A DNA stretch of 64,000 nucleotides from JAVBMU01 sp031552185 (GCA_031552185.1 JAVBMU010000033.1:1-64000); one strand, 5' to 3'; counted from the stretch's first letter, positions 1 through 8,295 are shown. Numbers and translations are program-made. Notes: generated by a model from the letters alone, not told the origin.

Positions 1-90
1 CCGGCGCTGGGGCGCCGGGTGGTCCGGCGGCCGGCGCGGGGGCGCCGGGGGGTCCGGCGGCCGGCGCTGGGGCACCGGCGCGGACGGGGC
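1..90 (+). repeat. 30-bp in-frame tandem repeat at the left edge
   Basis: Three consecutive 30-bp units begin at 1, 31 and 61; the third diverges after about 20 bases. Each encodes a decapeptide of the form GAGAPGGPAA in the epimerase frame. The array probably continues to the left of the window. Confidence 0.85.
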
Positions 91-788
91 ACCGAGCGGG
101 GCCGCGCATCGCGGCGTCGCTGTGGTCGACGCCGCGTCACGCCCTACCGGACGAGGTGCGGCGCCTGGTCGCGGCCGGCGTCCGGCACCTGCATTGGGAT
201 CGGGCCGACGGCGTCTTCGCCCCCGCCGGCGGGTTCTCGCCCGAGCGGGCGGCCGAGTTGACCGAACTCGCCAGATCCGAGGCCGGCGTCGCGGTGAGCG
301 CCGAGGCGCACCTGATGGTGGCGGATCCGGCGCGCGAGGTGGACGCCTGGACCGAGTTCTGCGAACTCGTCGTCGTCCACGCCGAAGCCGCGACGTGGCG
401 CACCGCGGTGCGGCGGATCGCCGACCGGGGTCGGCGCCCGGGCATCGCGTTGTCGCCCGGCACCGCATTGCCGGCCGACGTCGACGAACTCGCCGCGGAG
501 CCTTCCGCCGGCACGCCCGCGGGCGGGTCCGGAAATCTGCCCGTGGGCCTGCCTGTGCTGATCATGTCCGTGCTGCCGGGGCACGCGGGATCCGGGTTCC
601 GGCCGGACGCCCTGGCCGACGTGCGAGCCGTCGCCCGGCCGGGGCGGCTGGTCGGCCTCGACGGCAGCGTCACGCTCGGCGTCATCCCCGCGGCGAGGGC
701 GGCCGGCGCGGGCTGGCTGGTCTCCGGCTCCGACCTGGTGGGCAGCGCCGACCCGGCGGGCTGGCTGCGCCGGGCCTCGAACGCCTGA
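1..788 (+). CDS. Ribulose-phosphate 3-epimerase-like protein, 5'-partial
   Basis: The frame is open to the left edge (first full codon at base 3), so the true start is outside the window. The part from about base 108 follows the ribulose-phosphate 3-epimerase TIM barrel in order: HWDRADGVF matches the metal-binding H-x-D..DG strand, EAHLMVADP matches the second His strand, IMSVLPGHAG matches the IMSVNPGFGG phosphate loop, and LDGSV carries the second catalytic Asp. The enzyme would interconvert ribulose 5-phosphate and xylulose 5-phosphate in the cytosol. The phosphate loop and the usual DGG are altered, so this is a divergent member whose activity is not certain. Before the barrel lies a Gly/Ala/Pro stretch encoded by 30-bp tandem repeats. 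It is followed by a repeat element and thiL. Confidence 0.68.
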   Translation, partial: GAGAPGGPAAGAGAPGGPAAGAGAPARTGHRAGPRIAASLWSTPRHALPDEVRRLVAAGVRHLHWDRADGVFAPAGGFSPERAAELTELARSEAGVAVSAEAHLMVADPAREVDAWTEFCELVVVHAEAATWRTAVRRIADRGRRPGIALSPGTALPADVDELAAEPSAGTPAGGSGNLPVGLPVLIMSVLPGHAGSGFRPDALADVRAVARPGRLVGLDGSVTLGVIPAARAAGAGWLVSGSDLVGSADPAGWLRRASNA

Positions 789-793
789 CCGCC

Positions 794-870
794 GAGGTAG
801 AGCCGCGCCGCGCGAGGTAGATCCGCAGCGCCCCCGATACGCCGGTCCCGCGACGCCACGCATCTACCTC
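794..870. repeat. GAGGTAG inverted element, copy A
   Basis: The word GAGGTAG occurs at 794 and again exactly 20 bp later at 814, then inverted as CTACCTC at 864-870. Between them is the core CCCGATACGCCGGT (833-846). The same layout with identical spacing (56 bp from the second word to the end of the inverted word) recurs at 8188-8264. It sits just upstream of the thiL promoter. Confidence 0.75.
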
Positions 871-897
871 GGCGTCGTCGGCTCTCTATCACTCATC

Positions 898-903
898 TAG
901 GGT
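898..903 (+). promoter_or_regulatory. thiL -10 box (leaderless)
   Basis: TAGGGT ends 7 nt before the GTG at 911. This is the spacing expected for a leaderless actinobacterial transcript and supports 911 over the GTG at 902, which lies inside the box. Confidence 0.6.
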
Positions 904-910
904 GGCGTTC

Positions 911-1975
911 GTGACCGATCCCGAGTTGGCGGTGGGGGACCTGACCGAGGACCAGTTGCTGGCGCGGATCATTCCGCTCCTCGGCGCCTCGGGGGCCGGG
1001 GTGCTACTGGGGCCGGGGGATGACTGCGCGGTGGTTGCCGCGCCGGACAGTCGGTTCGTCGTGACGACGGACGTGTTGGTCGAGGATCGCCACTTCCGCC
1101 GCTCGTGGTCCACGGGGCGCGACGTCGGCCGCCGCGCCGCCGCGGCGAATCTGGCCGATGTGGCCGCCATGGGGGCGTCGCCGACGACGCTCGTGGTCTC
1201 GGTTGTTATCCCGCCGGAGTTGCCCGTCGCCTGGGTCGAGGATCTGGCTCGCGGTCTGGGGGAGGCATGCGCGGCCTGCGGAGCGACCGTCGTCGGCGGG
1301 GACCTGTCCGCCGGCCGGGCGGTCGTCGTCGCCGCCACGGCGCACGGGGATCTGGCCGGGCGCGCGCCCATCCTGCGGTCCGGGGCGCGGCCGGGCGACG
1401 TCGTCGCGCTCGCCGGGCGGGCGGGCGACTCGGCGGCGGGCCTGGCCCTCCTGACCGCCGGCCGCACGGACTTCGGGCCGGCGGCGTCTCTCATCGCCGC
1501 GTACCTGCGCCCGGAGCCGCCCATTCGGGCCGGCCCCGCGGCCTCCCGCGCGGGCGCGACCGCGATGATGGACGTCTCGGACGGCCTGCTGCGCGATGCC
1601 GCCCGGATGGCTCGGGCGAGCAGCGCGACACTCGCTCTCGATTCGGCCGCCCTGGCCGACGACGTCGATCGCCTGCGCGCCGCCGCGGACGCCGTCCTCC
1701 GGCACGATCCGGGCGTCGTGCCCGCCGGGCGCCTGGGCGGGCGCGCGCAGGCGGCCGATGCCCGGGCGACGGCGCTGCGCTGGGTGCTCACCGGCGGGGA
1801 GGATCACGGGCTGCTGGCGGTGTTCCCGCCCGACGTCGTCCTGCCCGCGCCCTTCCGGCCGATCGGGACCGTTCGGACCGTTGGGGAAGTAGGCGATGCC
1901 GCGCCCGGCGTGCTGGTGGACGGCGCGGCGCCGATCGGCCCTCTCGGGTGGGACCACTTCGGCGGGACGCCTTGA
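911..1975 (+). CDS. thiL: Thiamine-monophosphate kinase
   Basis: The 354-residue product is ThiL, which phosphorylates thiamine monophosphate to thiamine pyrophosphate with ATP in the cytosol. The AIRS/ThiL-fold signatures are present: the N-terminal GPGDDCAVV, TTDVLVEDRHF, the AAANLADVAAMGA strand, GGDLSAG in the middle, MDVSDGLLRDAARM, and the late LTGGEDHGLL. The length is normal for the family. The GTG at 911 is preferred because a -10 box stands 7 nt upstream with no ribosome binding site. ThiL is commonly found near this position upstream of rpmB and recG in actinobacteria. The next gene is convergent. Confidence 0.95.
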   Translation: MTDPELAVGDLTEDQLLARIIPLLGASGAGVLLGPGDDCAVVAAPDSRFVVTTDVLVEDRHFRRSWSTGRDVGRRAAAANLADVAAMGASPTTLVVSVVIPPELPVAWVEDLARGLGEACAACGATVVGGDLSAGRAVVVAATAHGDLAGRAPILRSGARPGDVVALAGRAGDSAAGLALLTAGRTDFGPAASLIAAYLRPEPPIRAGPAASRAGATAMMDVSDGLLRDAARMARASSATLALDSAALADDVDRLRAAADAVLRHDPGVVPAGRLGGRAQAADARATALRWVLTGGEDHGLLAVFPPDVVLPAPFRPIGTVRTVGEVGDAAPGVLVDGAAPIGPLGWDHFGGTP

Positions 1976-2016
1976 TCGGCGGTCACCGGTCAGCCCCACC
2001 AGCGCGGGCGGCTGAT

Positions 2017-2063
2017 GGGGGCGCGGCCCCCAAGCGGGCGCGGCCCCCAAGCGGGCGCGGCCC
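2017..2063. terminator. Possible bidirectional terminator made of GC repeats
   Basis: GGGGGCGCGGCCCCC (2017-2031) can form a 6-bp hairpin, followed by two direct repeats of AAGCGGGCGCGGCCC at 2032 and 2049. It separates the convergent thiL and GNAT genes. There is no T tract, so it is only a candidate. Confidence 0.35.
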
Positions 2064-2082
2064 TGATGCCCGCGTGGCGGCA

Positions 2083-2592
2083 TTATCCGCGGCGGTACCT
2101 GACCTCCGTGAGCACCTTGCCGCCGATGATGTCGGACCGTTCGACGCCGTCGGGTGAGAAGCCGTGCCGACGGTAGAAGTGCCGCGCCCGTCCGGCGTCG
2201 GCCAGGACCCACAGGGTGACCCGGGCCGGCGGCGGAACGTCGGCGAGGAGAGTACGCATCAGGTCGCGGGCGATGCCGACCCCCCAGGCTTCCGGCTCGA
2301 GGTAGATGGAGTGGATCTCCAGGTCGCCGGATTCCGCGTCCTCGTCCCGGGACGGGCCGAGGCTCGCGAAGCCGCGGATGGTGCCCCCGTCCTCCGCGAC
2401 CCACGTGCGCAGCGAGGGGTCATCCAGCTTCCCGAGCCGCACCGCCTTCCACTCGTTCTCGTCGATGTTGGCGAGGTAATCGGCTGGGACAATTCCGGCG
2501 TAAGCCGCGCGCCAGGATTTCACGTGGACCACGGAGATCGCACCGGCGTCGGCGGCGGTGGCAAGCCTTATTCTCACGTCTGCGGCCGTCAT
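2083..2592 (-). CDS. GNAT-family N-acetyltransferase
   Basis: This 169-residue protein has the GNAT fold. The N-terminal strand is VRIRLATAADAGAI, and the motif-A region reads LEIHSIYLEPEAWGVGIARDLM, in which the acetyl-CoA loop (Q/R-x-x-G-x-G/A) is the degenerate AWGVGIA. The tail ARHFYRRHGF is typical of the family. It should transfer an acetyl group from acetyl-CoA to an unknown small molecule or protein. The ATG at 2592 is chosen because the GNAT fold begins there; longer versions add only a low-complexity leader. It faces thiL and is followed upstream by the rpmB terminator, so it is probably transcribed alone. Confidence 0.82.
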   Translation of the reverse strand: MTAADVRIRLATAADAGAISVVHVKSWRAAYAGIVPADYLANIDENEWKAVRLGKLDDPSLRTWVAEDGGTIRGFASLGPSRDEDAESGDLEIHSIYLEPEAWGVGIARDLMRTLLADVPPPARVTLWVLADAGRARHFYRRHGFSPDGVERSDIIGGKVLTEVRYRRG

Positions 2593-2667
2593 AGGCACAT
2601 GCTGCCATTCACTTCCGCGCGCGCCAATGGGCGCGCCGCCGGGACGGGCGGAATCCGGGCAACACAA

Positions 2668-2694
2668 AGCGCCCGCCGGTCACCGGCGGGCGCT
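2668..2694 (-). terminator. rpmB intrinsic terminator
   Basis: AGCGCCCGCCGGT and its exact complement are separated by one base, giving a very stable hairpin just past the rpmB stop. On the minus strand it is followed by TTTGTGTT. Confidence 0.8.
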
Positions 2695-2708
2695 TGGCGG
2701 GCACGCGT

Positions 2709-2900
2709 TCAGGCCCGGCGGGTCACCTTGCCGGCCTTGAGGCACGACGTGCAGACGTGCAGACGCTTGGGCGTTCCCCCGACGACGGCGCGCACCCGCT
2801 GGATGTTCGGGTTCCAACGGCGCTTGGTGCGCACGTGGGAGTGCGACACATTGTGGCCGAAGCCGGGACCCTTGCCGCAGACATCGCAGTGAGCAGCCAC
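2709..2900 (-). CDS. rpmB: 50S ribosomal protein L28
   Basis: The 63-residue product is L28, a small basic protein of the large ribosomal subunit. It begins MAAHCDVCGKGPGFG and contains KRRWNPNIQRV and the late CTSCLKAGKV. Both CxxC pairs are kept, so this is the zinc-binding (C+) form. The start is the GTG at 2900, preceded by AGGAGA 6 nt upstream. It is divergent from the DAK2-recG operon, a standard actinobacterial arrangement. Confidence 0.95.
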   Translation of the reverse strand: MAAHCDVCGKGPGFGHNVSHSHVRTKRRWNPNIQRVRAVVGGTPKRLHVCTSCLKAGKVTRRA

Positions 2901-3197
2901 GGTTTCTCCTGATCGAATCGAAATCGTCGCGCGAGACGGAGGCGACGGATGAGTGTGTTCGTAGGCCCGGGTCGGGCAACCTCGATAGGGTAGCCGATCA
3001 GGGCACAGCCCCTCAACTGCGCCGAACTCCGCGCCGAGCTTGGGGGCGGGGTGGCCGGGTGTGCGGATGGGCAGGCCGTGGTGCTCGCGCCGCGGCATGG
3101 CGGTGGAAAGAACGGACGCAGTCGTGAACAGAACGGACGTGTGGCACAGACCAGGACGGGTGCAACAGACCATGGGCGTCGGGCAGTGCCTGAAGTC
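2901..3197. other. Divergent intergenic region rpmB / DAK2 gene
   Basis: About 300 bases hold the divergent promoters of rpmB and the DAK2 gene, but no convincing -35/-10 pair could be assigned. The words AGAACGGACG at about 3109 and 3130 form a direct repeat of unknown meaning. No gene is seen. Confidence 0.4.
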
Positions 3198-4727
3198 ATG
3201 ACCGCCGTCGGCCCCGAACAGGTCCGGGACTGGGTGTCCGGTGCCGTTCGGGGGCTGGCGGCGGCGCGCGATGTGCTCGACGCCGCGAACGTCTTTCCCG
3301 TGGCCGACGCCGACACCGGCACCAACATGTTCTTGACGTTGCGCGACGCCGAGCGGGCGGTCCCCGCCGGTGCCGATCGGTCGGCCGGTGACCTGCTGGA
3401 CGCCGTTGCCCGGGGGGCGGTGGAGGCGGCCCGCGGCAATTCGGGCATCATCCTCGCCGAGTTCCTGCGCGGCTTCGCCGTCGCGGCCGCCGGCTCGACG
3501 ACGGCGCCCGGGTGGGCAGCCGGGTCCGGCGGCGGTCCGCCCGTCGCCGTCGGGTCCGGTGCCGGCGCGTTGGACGGTCCCCGGCTCGGGGGCGCTCTGG
3601 ATGCCGGCGCCCGAGCCGCCGCCGCGGCGGTTGCGGAGCCGATGCCCGGCACGATCCTCACGGCCGCCAGAGCCGCAGCGGATGCGGCGTTGTCGGCGGC
3701 CCTGGTGGCGCCGGCCGGGCCGCTTCGACCGGTCCAAGCCGGGCGGCCGGTCGGCGCCGCCGGGGTCGCACGTGCCGCGCGCGCGGCGGCGGTCGCGGCG
3801 GTGGCGCGCAGCGCCGACGAACTGGAGGCCCTCGCCCGAGCCGGCGTGTTCGACGCCGGGGCGAGCGGCTTCGTCGTCGTGCTCGACGCGCTCGTGGGTG
3901 CGTTGACCGGCGAGTATGCCCCACCGCCCCGGACACTGGCCATCCCGGCCGGGCCGGCCGCCGGCTGTCGAACGAGCGGCCGGCTCGACCCGGGTGCCAC
4001 GACGACGCCGCCCGGTTTCGGGGTGGAGCCGGAGGTGGAATTCGAGGTCATGTTCGCGCTCGCGGGCCGGCCGGGGCACGGGCGCAGCGCAGGCGCCGGG
4101 CACGCCGCGGACCCGGCCGGCCGGCTCCGGACGGCGCTGGCCGGGGCGGGAACGTCGGTGGCCGTGGTCGGTGCGCCGTCGGCGAGCGGCGGCACGTGGC
4201 AGGCGCACGTGCATTGCGACGATCCATCGGCCGCGCTGGCCGCGGCCGGGGCGGCCGTCGGCGCGTCGGGTCTTCGCCCCGCCGACGTCCGGGTCCGTCG
4301 GCTCGCCGGCCCCGTCGGTCGGCCCTCGGATCTCGGCGTGGTGGCGGTGACGACGTCGTCCGCCCGGGCTGCGGAGGTGGCGCGGGCGGGCGCCGTCGTG
4401 CTGGTCGCGGACGGGCGGCCGAGCCCGGCCGCGGTGGCCCGCGCGGTGCAGGACGCCGGCCGGGCGCAGGTCGTCGTCATCGAATCCGCGCTCGTCGATC
4501 TCGACGCGGGCGACGCTGAGCCCGGCCGCGCCGAGCACGCCGAGCCCGGCCGCGCCGAGCACGCCGAGCCCGGCCCCGGCAGCGAAGCCGCCATGGTGAC
4601 CGGCGTCGTCGTCGAATTGGTGCGGGGCGTGGCCGAGGAGCACCTCGCCGCCGCGGTCCGCGCGCTGCTGGCGACGGCGGCGGCCGAGCCCGAGCCCGTG
4701 GCCGGTCGGGCCGGCGGGGCCCGATGA
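3198..4727 (+). CDS. DAK2-domain protein (FakA/YloV-like)
   Basis: The 509-residue protein begins with a DAK2 domain. NVFPVADADTGTNM matches the nucleotide/metal loop of dihydroxyacetone-kinase-like and fatty-acid kinase FakA proteins (canonical NVFPVPDGDTGTNM), and RGNSGIILAEFLRG matches the next conserved helix. FakA phosphorylates fatty acids bound to FakB proteins; the actinobacterial homologues beside recG are mostly uncharacterised, so the substrate here is unknown. The C-terminal half is Ala/Gly-rich and contains an in-frame 24-bp repeat (4518-4577) encoding AEPGRAEH. The ATG at 3198 is chosen because the domain starts a few residues later; a GTG at 3186 is possible. The stop overlaps the recG start by ATGA, indicating co-translation. 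Confidence 0.85.
   Translation: MTAVGPEQVRDWVSGAVRGLAAARDVLDAANVFPVADADTGTNMFLTLRDAERAVPAGADRSAGDLLDAVARGAVEAARGNSGIILAEFLRGFAVAAAGSTTAPGWAAGSGGGPPVAVGSGAGALDGPRLGGALDAGARAAAAAVAEPMPGTILTAARAAADAALSAALVAPAGPLRPVQAGRPVGAAGVARAARAAAVAAVARSADELEALARAGVFDAGASGFVVVLDALVGALTGEYAPPPRTLAIPAGPAAGCRTSGRLDPGATTTPPGFGVEPEVEFEVMFALAGRPGHGRSAGAGHAADPAGRLRTALAGAGTSVAVVGAPSASGGTWQAHVHCDDPSAALAAAGAAVGASGLRPADVRVRRLAGPVGRPSDLGVVAVTTSSARAAEVARAGAVVLVADGRPSPAAVARAVQDAGRAQVVVIESALVDLDAGDAEPGRAEHAEPGRAEHAEPGPGSEAAMVTGVVVELVRGVAEEHLAAAVRALLATAAAEPEPVAGRAGGAR
4518..4577 (+). repeat. 24-bp in-frame repeat in the DAK2 gene
   Basis: Two full 24-bp units (4518-4541, 4542-4565) and half of a third encode repeats of EPGRAEHA near the C-terminus of the DAK2 protein. 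Confidence 0.8.
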
Positions 4728-7000
4728 GCACGAGTACGGCCGGCGCCCGGCTGGCGGAGCCGCTGTCCCGGGTGCTGGGCGCGCGGACCGCGAACCCGCT
4801 CGGCAAGCTCGGCCTGGAGACAGTCGCGGACCTGCTGCATCACTACCCCCGCCGCTACGGCGACCCGGGCACGCTGACCGATCTCGGCGCGCTCACCCTG
4901 GGCGAGCACGTCACGGTGGTGGCCCAGGTCGCCCGGGCAACCGTGCGCCAGATGCGGGCCCGGTCCGGCTCGATCCTGCAGGCGGTGGTCACCGACGGCA
5001 GCCGCGAACTCTCGCTGACGTTCTTCGCCAAGCGGTCGGGGATGCTGCGCCATCATGAGTCGCGCCTGGTCCCGGGTCGGCTGGGCCTGTTCACCGGCGT
5101 CGTGAGCGAATACCGCGGCGACCGGCAGTTGACGCACCCGGACTACCTGATCGTCGGCGTCGACGCCGAGGACGCCGAATCCGCGCTGCTCGAGGCGAGC
5201 AAGCCGATCCCGATCTACCCGGCGAGCGCCGCCGTCCCGAGCTGGCGGATCCAGCTCGCGGTGCGCACGGTGCTGGACCCGCTCGCCCCGGCCGACGTCC
5301 CGGATCCGGTGCCGGGCGAGGTCCGACGACGGCGTGGCCTCGGGCCTCGGTTGGACGCCTTCCGGGACGTGCACCAGCCGGCCGACGCGCGCGCCTGGCG
5401 GCGCGGCCGGGACCGGCTGCGGTACGAGGAGGCCTTCGTGCTGCAGGCGGCGCTGGCGCAGCGCCGCGCGGCGGTGGCCGAGGAGCCGGCGACGGCCCGG
5501 CCGCGCCGGCCGGCCGAGGAGGTGCCCGCGGGGCCGGGCGGCTCGGCCTCGGTCGGCGCGGGCCGGAGCATTCTGGCGGATTTCGACGCCGCCCTCCCGT
5601 TCGAGCTGACCGCGGGTCAGCGCGAGGTCGGCGAGGTGCTGGCTGCGGAGTTGGGCCGCGCCCGGCCCATGCAGCGGTTGCTGCAGGGCGAGGTCGGCTC
5701 CGGCAAGACCGTCGTCGCGCTGCGCGCGATGCTCCAGGTGGTGGACGCAGGCGGCCAGGCCGCGCTGCTCGCCCCGACCGAGGTCCTGGCCGCCCAGCAC
5801 GCGCGGACGCTCGCCGCGCTCCTGGGGCCGCTGGCGGCGGGTGGACAGCTCGGGGGAGCGGAGAACGCGACCCGGATCGCGCTGCTCACCGGCTCGTTGG
5901 GGGCCGCCGCCCGCAAGCAGGCGTTGCTCGACGCCGCGAGCGGGGCGGCCGGGATCGTCGTCGGGACCCACGCGCTGCTGTCGGAGAACGTGCAATTCGC
6001 CGATCTGGGGCTCGTGGTCGTGGACGAGCAGCACCGGTTCGGCGTCGAACAGCGCGACGCGCTGCGGGCGAAGGCGAAGGTCAGCCCGCACCTGCTGGTG
6101 ATGACCGCGACCCCGATCCCGCGCACCGTCGCCATGACCGTCTTCGGCGACCTCGAGGCCAGCGCGCTGACCGAGATCCCCGCCGGCCGCGCCGGCGTCA
6201 CCACGCACGTGGTGCCGGCGGCGAACGCCGCCTGGATGGAGCGGACCTGGGCGCGGCTGCGCGAGGAGGTCGACGCCGGCCACCGGGCGTTCGTCGTGTG
6301 TCCGCGGATCCAGCCGGATGACGCCGACTTCGACGAGCTGCCCGACTTCCTCGCCGAGGGCGAGGACGACTCGGCCGGCCGGCCCGCGCTCGCCGCGGTG
6401 CTCGAGGTCGTGGCGGACCTGCGGACGAAGCCGCAGTTTGACGGTGTTGACATCGGCGTCCTACACGGGCAGATGGCGGCCGCGGACAAGGACCGCGCGA
6501 TGGCGGACTTCGCCGCGGGCCGCGTTCCGGTGCTGGTCGCGACGACGGTGATCGAGGTGGGCGTGGACGTCCCCGAGGCCACGGCGATGGTCGTGCTCGA
6601 CGCCGACCGGTTCGGGATCTCCCAACTCCACCAGCTTCGGGGGCGGGTCGGGCGCGGTAGCGCGGCGGGGCTGTGCCTGCTTGTCTCCGGTACCGGGCCG
6701 GACACCCCGGCCGGAACGCGGCTCGCCGCGCTGGAGCGGACCACCGACGGCTTCGAGTTGGCCACCGAGGACCTGCGGCTGCGGTCCGAGGGCGATGTGC
6801 TCGGCGCCGCCCAGTCCGGCCGGGCGTCCTCGCTTCGGCTGCTGCGCGTGATCGACGACGCCGACCTCCTCGCCCGGGCGCGCGAGGATGCCGCGGCGGT
6901 GGTCGACGCCGATCCCGAACTGGGGCAGCGCCCCGCGTTGCGCGCGGCGATCGCCGAGCGGCTGGATGCCGAGCGGGAGGAATTCCTCGACCGGGCCTGA
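4724..7000 (+). CDS. recG: ATP-dependent DNA helicase RecG
   Basis: The 758-residue product is RecG, the SF2 helicase that remodels stalled forks and Holliday junctions. An OB-fold wedge domain occupies roughly residues 60-160. Walker A is GEVGSGKT (322-329), Walker B is DEQH (434-437), and motif III is TATPIPRT. The C-terminal helicase lobe has HGQM, ATTVIEVGVDVPEA and QLRGRVGRG. Length and motif order are normal. An Arg/Ala-rich insert around residues 235-285 is longer than in most homologues. The ATG overlaps the upstream stop, so recG is co-transcribed with the DAK2 gene. Confidence 0.96.
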   Translation: MSTSTAGARLAEPLSRVLGARTANPLGKLGLETVADLLHHYPRRYGDPGTLTDLGALTLGEHVTVVAQVARATVRQMRARSGSILQAVVTDGSRELSLTFFAKRSGMLRHHESRLVPGRLGLFTGVVSEYRGDRQLTHPDYLIVGVDAEDAESALLEASKPIPIYPASAAVPSWRIQLAVRTVLDPLAPADVPDPVPGEVRRRRGLGPRLDAFRDVHQPADARAWRRGRDRLRYEEAFVLQAALAQRRAAVAEEPATARPRRPAEEVPAGPGGSASVGAGRSILADFDAALPFELTAGQREVGEVLAAELGRARPMQRLLQGEVGSGKTVVALRAMLQVVDAGGQAALLAPTEVLAAQHARTLAALLGPLAAGGQLGGAENATRIALLTGSLGAAARKQALLDAASGAAGIVVGTHALLSENVQFADLGLVVVDEQHRFGVEQRDALRAKAKVSPHLLVMTATPIPRTVAMTVFGDLEASALTEIPAGRAGVTTHVVPAANAAWMERTWARLREEVDAGHRAFVVCPRIQPDDADFDELPDFLAEGEDDSAGRPALAAVLEVVADLRTKPQFDGVDIGVLHGQMAAADKDRAMADFAAGRVPVLVATTVIEVGVDVPEATAMVVLDADRFGISQLHQLRGRVGRGSAAGLCLLVSGTGPDTPAGTRLAALERTTDGFELATEDLRLRSEGDVLGAAQSGRASSLRLLRVIDDADLLARAREDAAAVVDADPELGQRPALRAAIAERLDAEREEFLDRA

Positions 7001-7100
7001 GCGCGCGCCGGCCGCCGTCACCCGCGCCCCAGGGCAGAACCCTCGCCGGCCGCCCGGAATCCATCTCCGCAGCCTCACCGCCCACGACCACGAACCCCGG

Positions 7101-7376
7101 AAGCAATCACCCTGCGCGGCGAGTCAGTACCGTGCGCCTCGAGTCAGTACCGTGCGCCTCGAGTCAGTACCGTGCGCGCCGAGTCAGTACCGTGCGCGCC
7201 GAGTCAGTACCTTGCGGCTGTCCGGTGCTCGTTTTCCCGGCGTGTCGGTACTTCCTCGGCGGCCACGGTACTGACTGGCCGCCCCAGGTACTGACTGGCC
7301 GCCCCAAGTACTGACTCGCGTGCCCAGGTACTGACTCGCGGCGCATCCTACTGACTGGCCGCCCCAGGTACTGACT
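7101..7376. repeat. AGTCAGTAC 20-bp inverted array, copy 1
   Basis: GAGTCAGTAC occurs at 7121, 7141, 7161, 7181 and 7201, exactly 20 bp apart, with a decayed unit at about 7101. After a spacer containing CCGGTGCTCGTTTT and CCCGGCGTGTCGG (7222-7248), the word is inverted: GGTACTGACT at 7267, 7287, 7307 (AGTACTGACT), 7327, 7347 (CCTACTGACT) and 7367, with a decayed unit at 7247. The two arms are complementary in the word and phased at 20 bp. The array fills the gap between convergent recG and the unknown gene at 7450. It is not coding. Confidence 0.9.
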
Positions 7377-7449
7377 CGCCGCCTCCTACTCGCGAGGCCG
7401 GCTCCGGCCGCCGCAGTTCGCGCATCCGGCTGCCGCTCCAAGGAACCGC

Positions 7450-8037
7450 TCATCTCATCGCGGGGTCCGAGTCGGCGGCGCCGAAGCCCCAGGTGCGCCA
7501 CGCCTCGTCCCGCTCGGTTCCGTGCAGCCACCGGATCGTCAGGATGGTGGGGCCGGTCGCGTCCGGCGCCGCAGGCGTCGTGGCTACGGGGGTCGGTGTC
7601 GCGGTTGCTGACGCCGGCACTGCGGGGTCCGGCGCCGCAGGGGCAGGCACTACGGAGGCCGGCACCACGGAGGCCGGCACTGCGGGAACCGGCACTGCGG
7701 GAACCGGGGCTGCCGCAATCGCGGCCGGGGCGATCGCGCCGGCGCGGACCCGGCTCAGATAGGGCGCCCGCTCATCCAGAATGCCCTCGGAGCGCCCCGC
7801 CTCCTGCGGCGGGCCGGGGTCGCGCCGGTTCCGCCACACGACCTCGCGGTATTCGACCAACTCACATCCCGGATCCCAGCGCCGCCACCACAGTCGTCCG
7901 CCGGCGCGGCGCCAGTGGGGAAAGACGCGGAAGGCGATGTACCCGAAAGCGGCCCCGCCCGACAACTGCGCGATTGTGCCCCGGAACGGGTCGAGGTCCG
8001 GATCGGGCGCGACGAACCCAGGTGGTCTCCACGACAC
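7450..8037 (-). CDS. Hypothetical protein with Val/Pro/Ala repeat tail
   Basis: I do not recognise this 195-residue protein. The N-terminal 90 residues are rich in Trp and Arg (SWRPPGF, FPHWRRAGG, LWWRRWDPG), suggesting a small folded basic domain. Residues of about 110-170 are a low-complexity segment of VPA-type repeats (PVPAVP, ASVVPASVVP), and the last 30 residues return to normal composition. The GTG at 8037 is chosen because the minus strand carries AGGGGAAGG immediately upstream; longer starts lack this. No signal peptide or membrane segment is evident. It is convergent with recG across the repeat array and divergent from rsmD. Confidence 0.65.
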   Translation of the reverse strand: MSWRPPGFVAPDPDLDPFRGTIAQLSGGAAFGYIAFRVFPHWRRAGGRLWWRRWDPGCELVEYREVVWRNRRDPGPPQEAGRSEGILDERAPYLSRVRAGAIAPAAIAAAPVPAVPVPAVPASVVPASVVPAPAAPDPAVPASATATPTPVATTPAAPDATGPTILTIRWLHGTERDEAWRTWGFGAADSDPAMR

Positions 8038-8187
8038 GATCCTTCCCCTTTCAGGCGCATTGTCTCCAGCGTCGCAGCTATTGCCTCCGACCGCGACCGT
8101 ATCCACAGGGGTCGGCCCTTCGGCGGGCCGGAACGTTCCGGCGCTCGCCGAGCCGTCCCGACTCCCCGCGAGCCCGGCTCCCCGCCC

Positions 8188-8264
8188 GAGGTCGAGCCGT
8201 GCGGCGCGAGGTAGAGCCGTCGCGCGCCCGACACGCCGGTTCGGCGGCGCTACGGATCTACCTG
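8188..8264. repeat. GAGGTAG inverted element, copy B
   Basis: GAGGTCG at 8188 and GAGGTAG at 8208 are 20 bp apart, followed by the core CCCGACACGCCGGT (8227-8240) and the inverted CTACCTG at 8258-8264. Spacing is identical to copy A at 794-870, and it again ends about 20-30 bp before a leaderless promoter. Confidence 0.75.
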
Positions 8265-8283
8265 GGCGGCGGAATCAGTCATT

Positions 8284-8289
8284 TAGGCT
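8284..8289 (+). promoter_or_regulatory. rsmD -10 box (leaderless)
   Basis: TAGGCT lies 6 nt before the GTG at 8296. No ribosome binding site is present, consistent with leaderless initiation. Confidence 0.6.
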
Positions 8290-8295
8290 ACGGCC

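Noticed and set aside
2723..6283. A 1186-codon minus-strand open frame across the DAK2 and recG genes
   Set aside because: A high-GC shadow frame; only its last 63 codons correspond to a real gene, rpmB, which has its own start and ribosome binding site.
7101..7376. CRISPR array
   Set aside because: The repeated word is only about 10 nt, spacers are about 10 nt and not unique, and the array turns into its own inverse. There are no cas genes.
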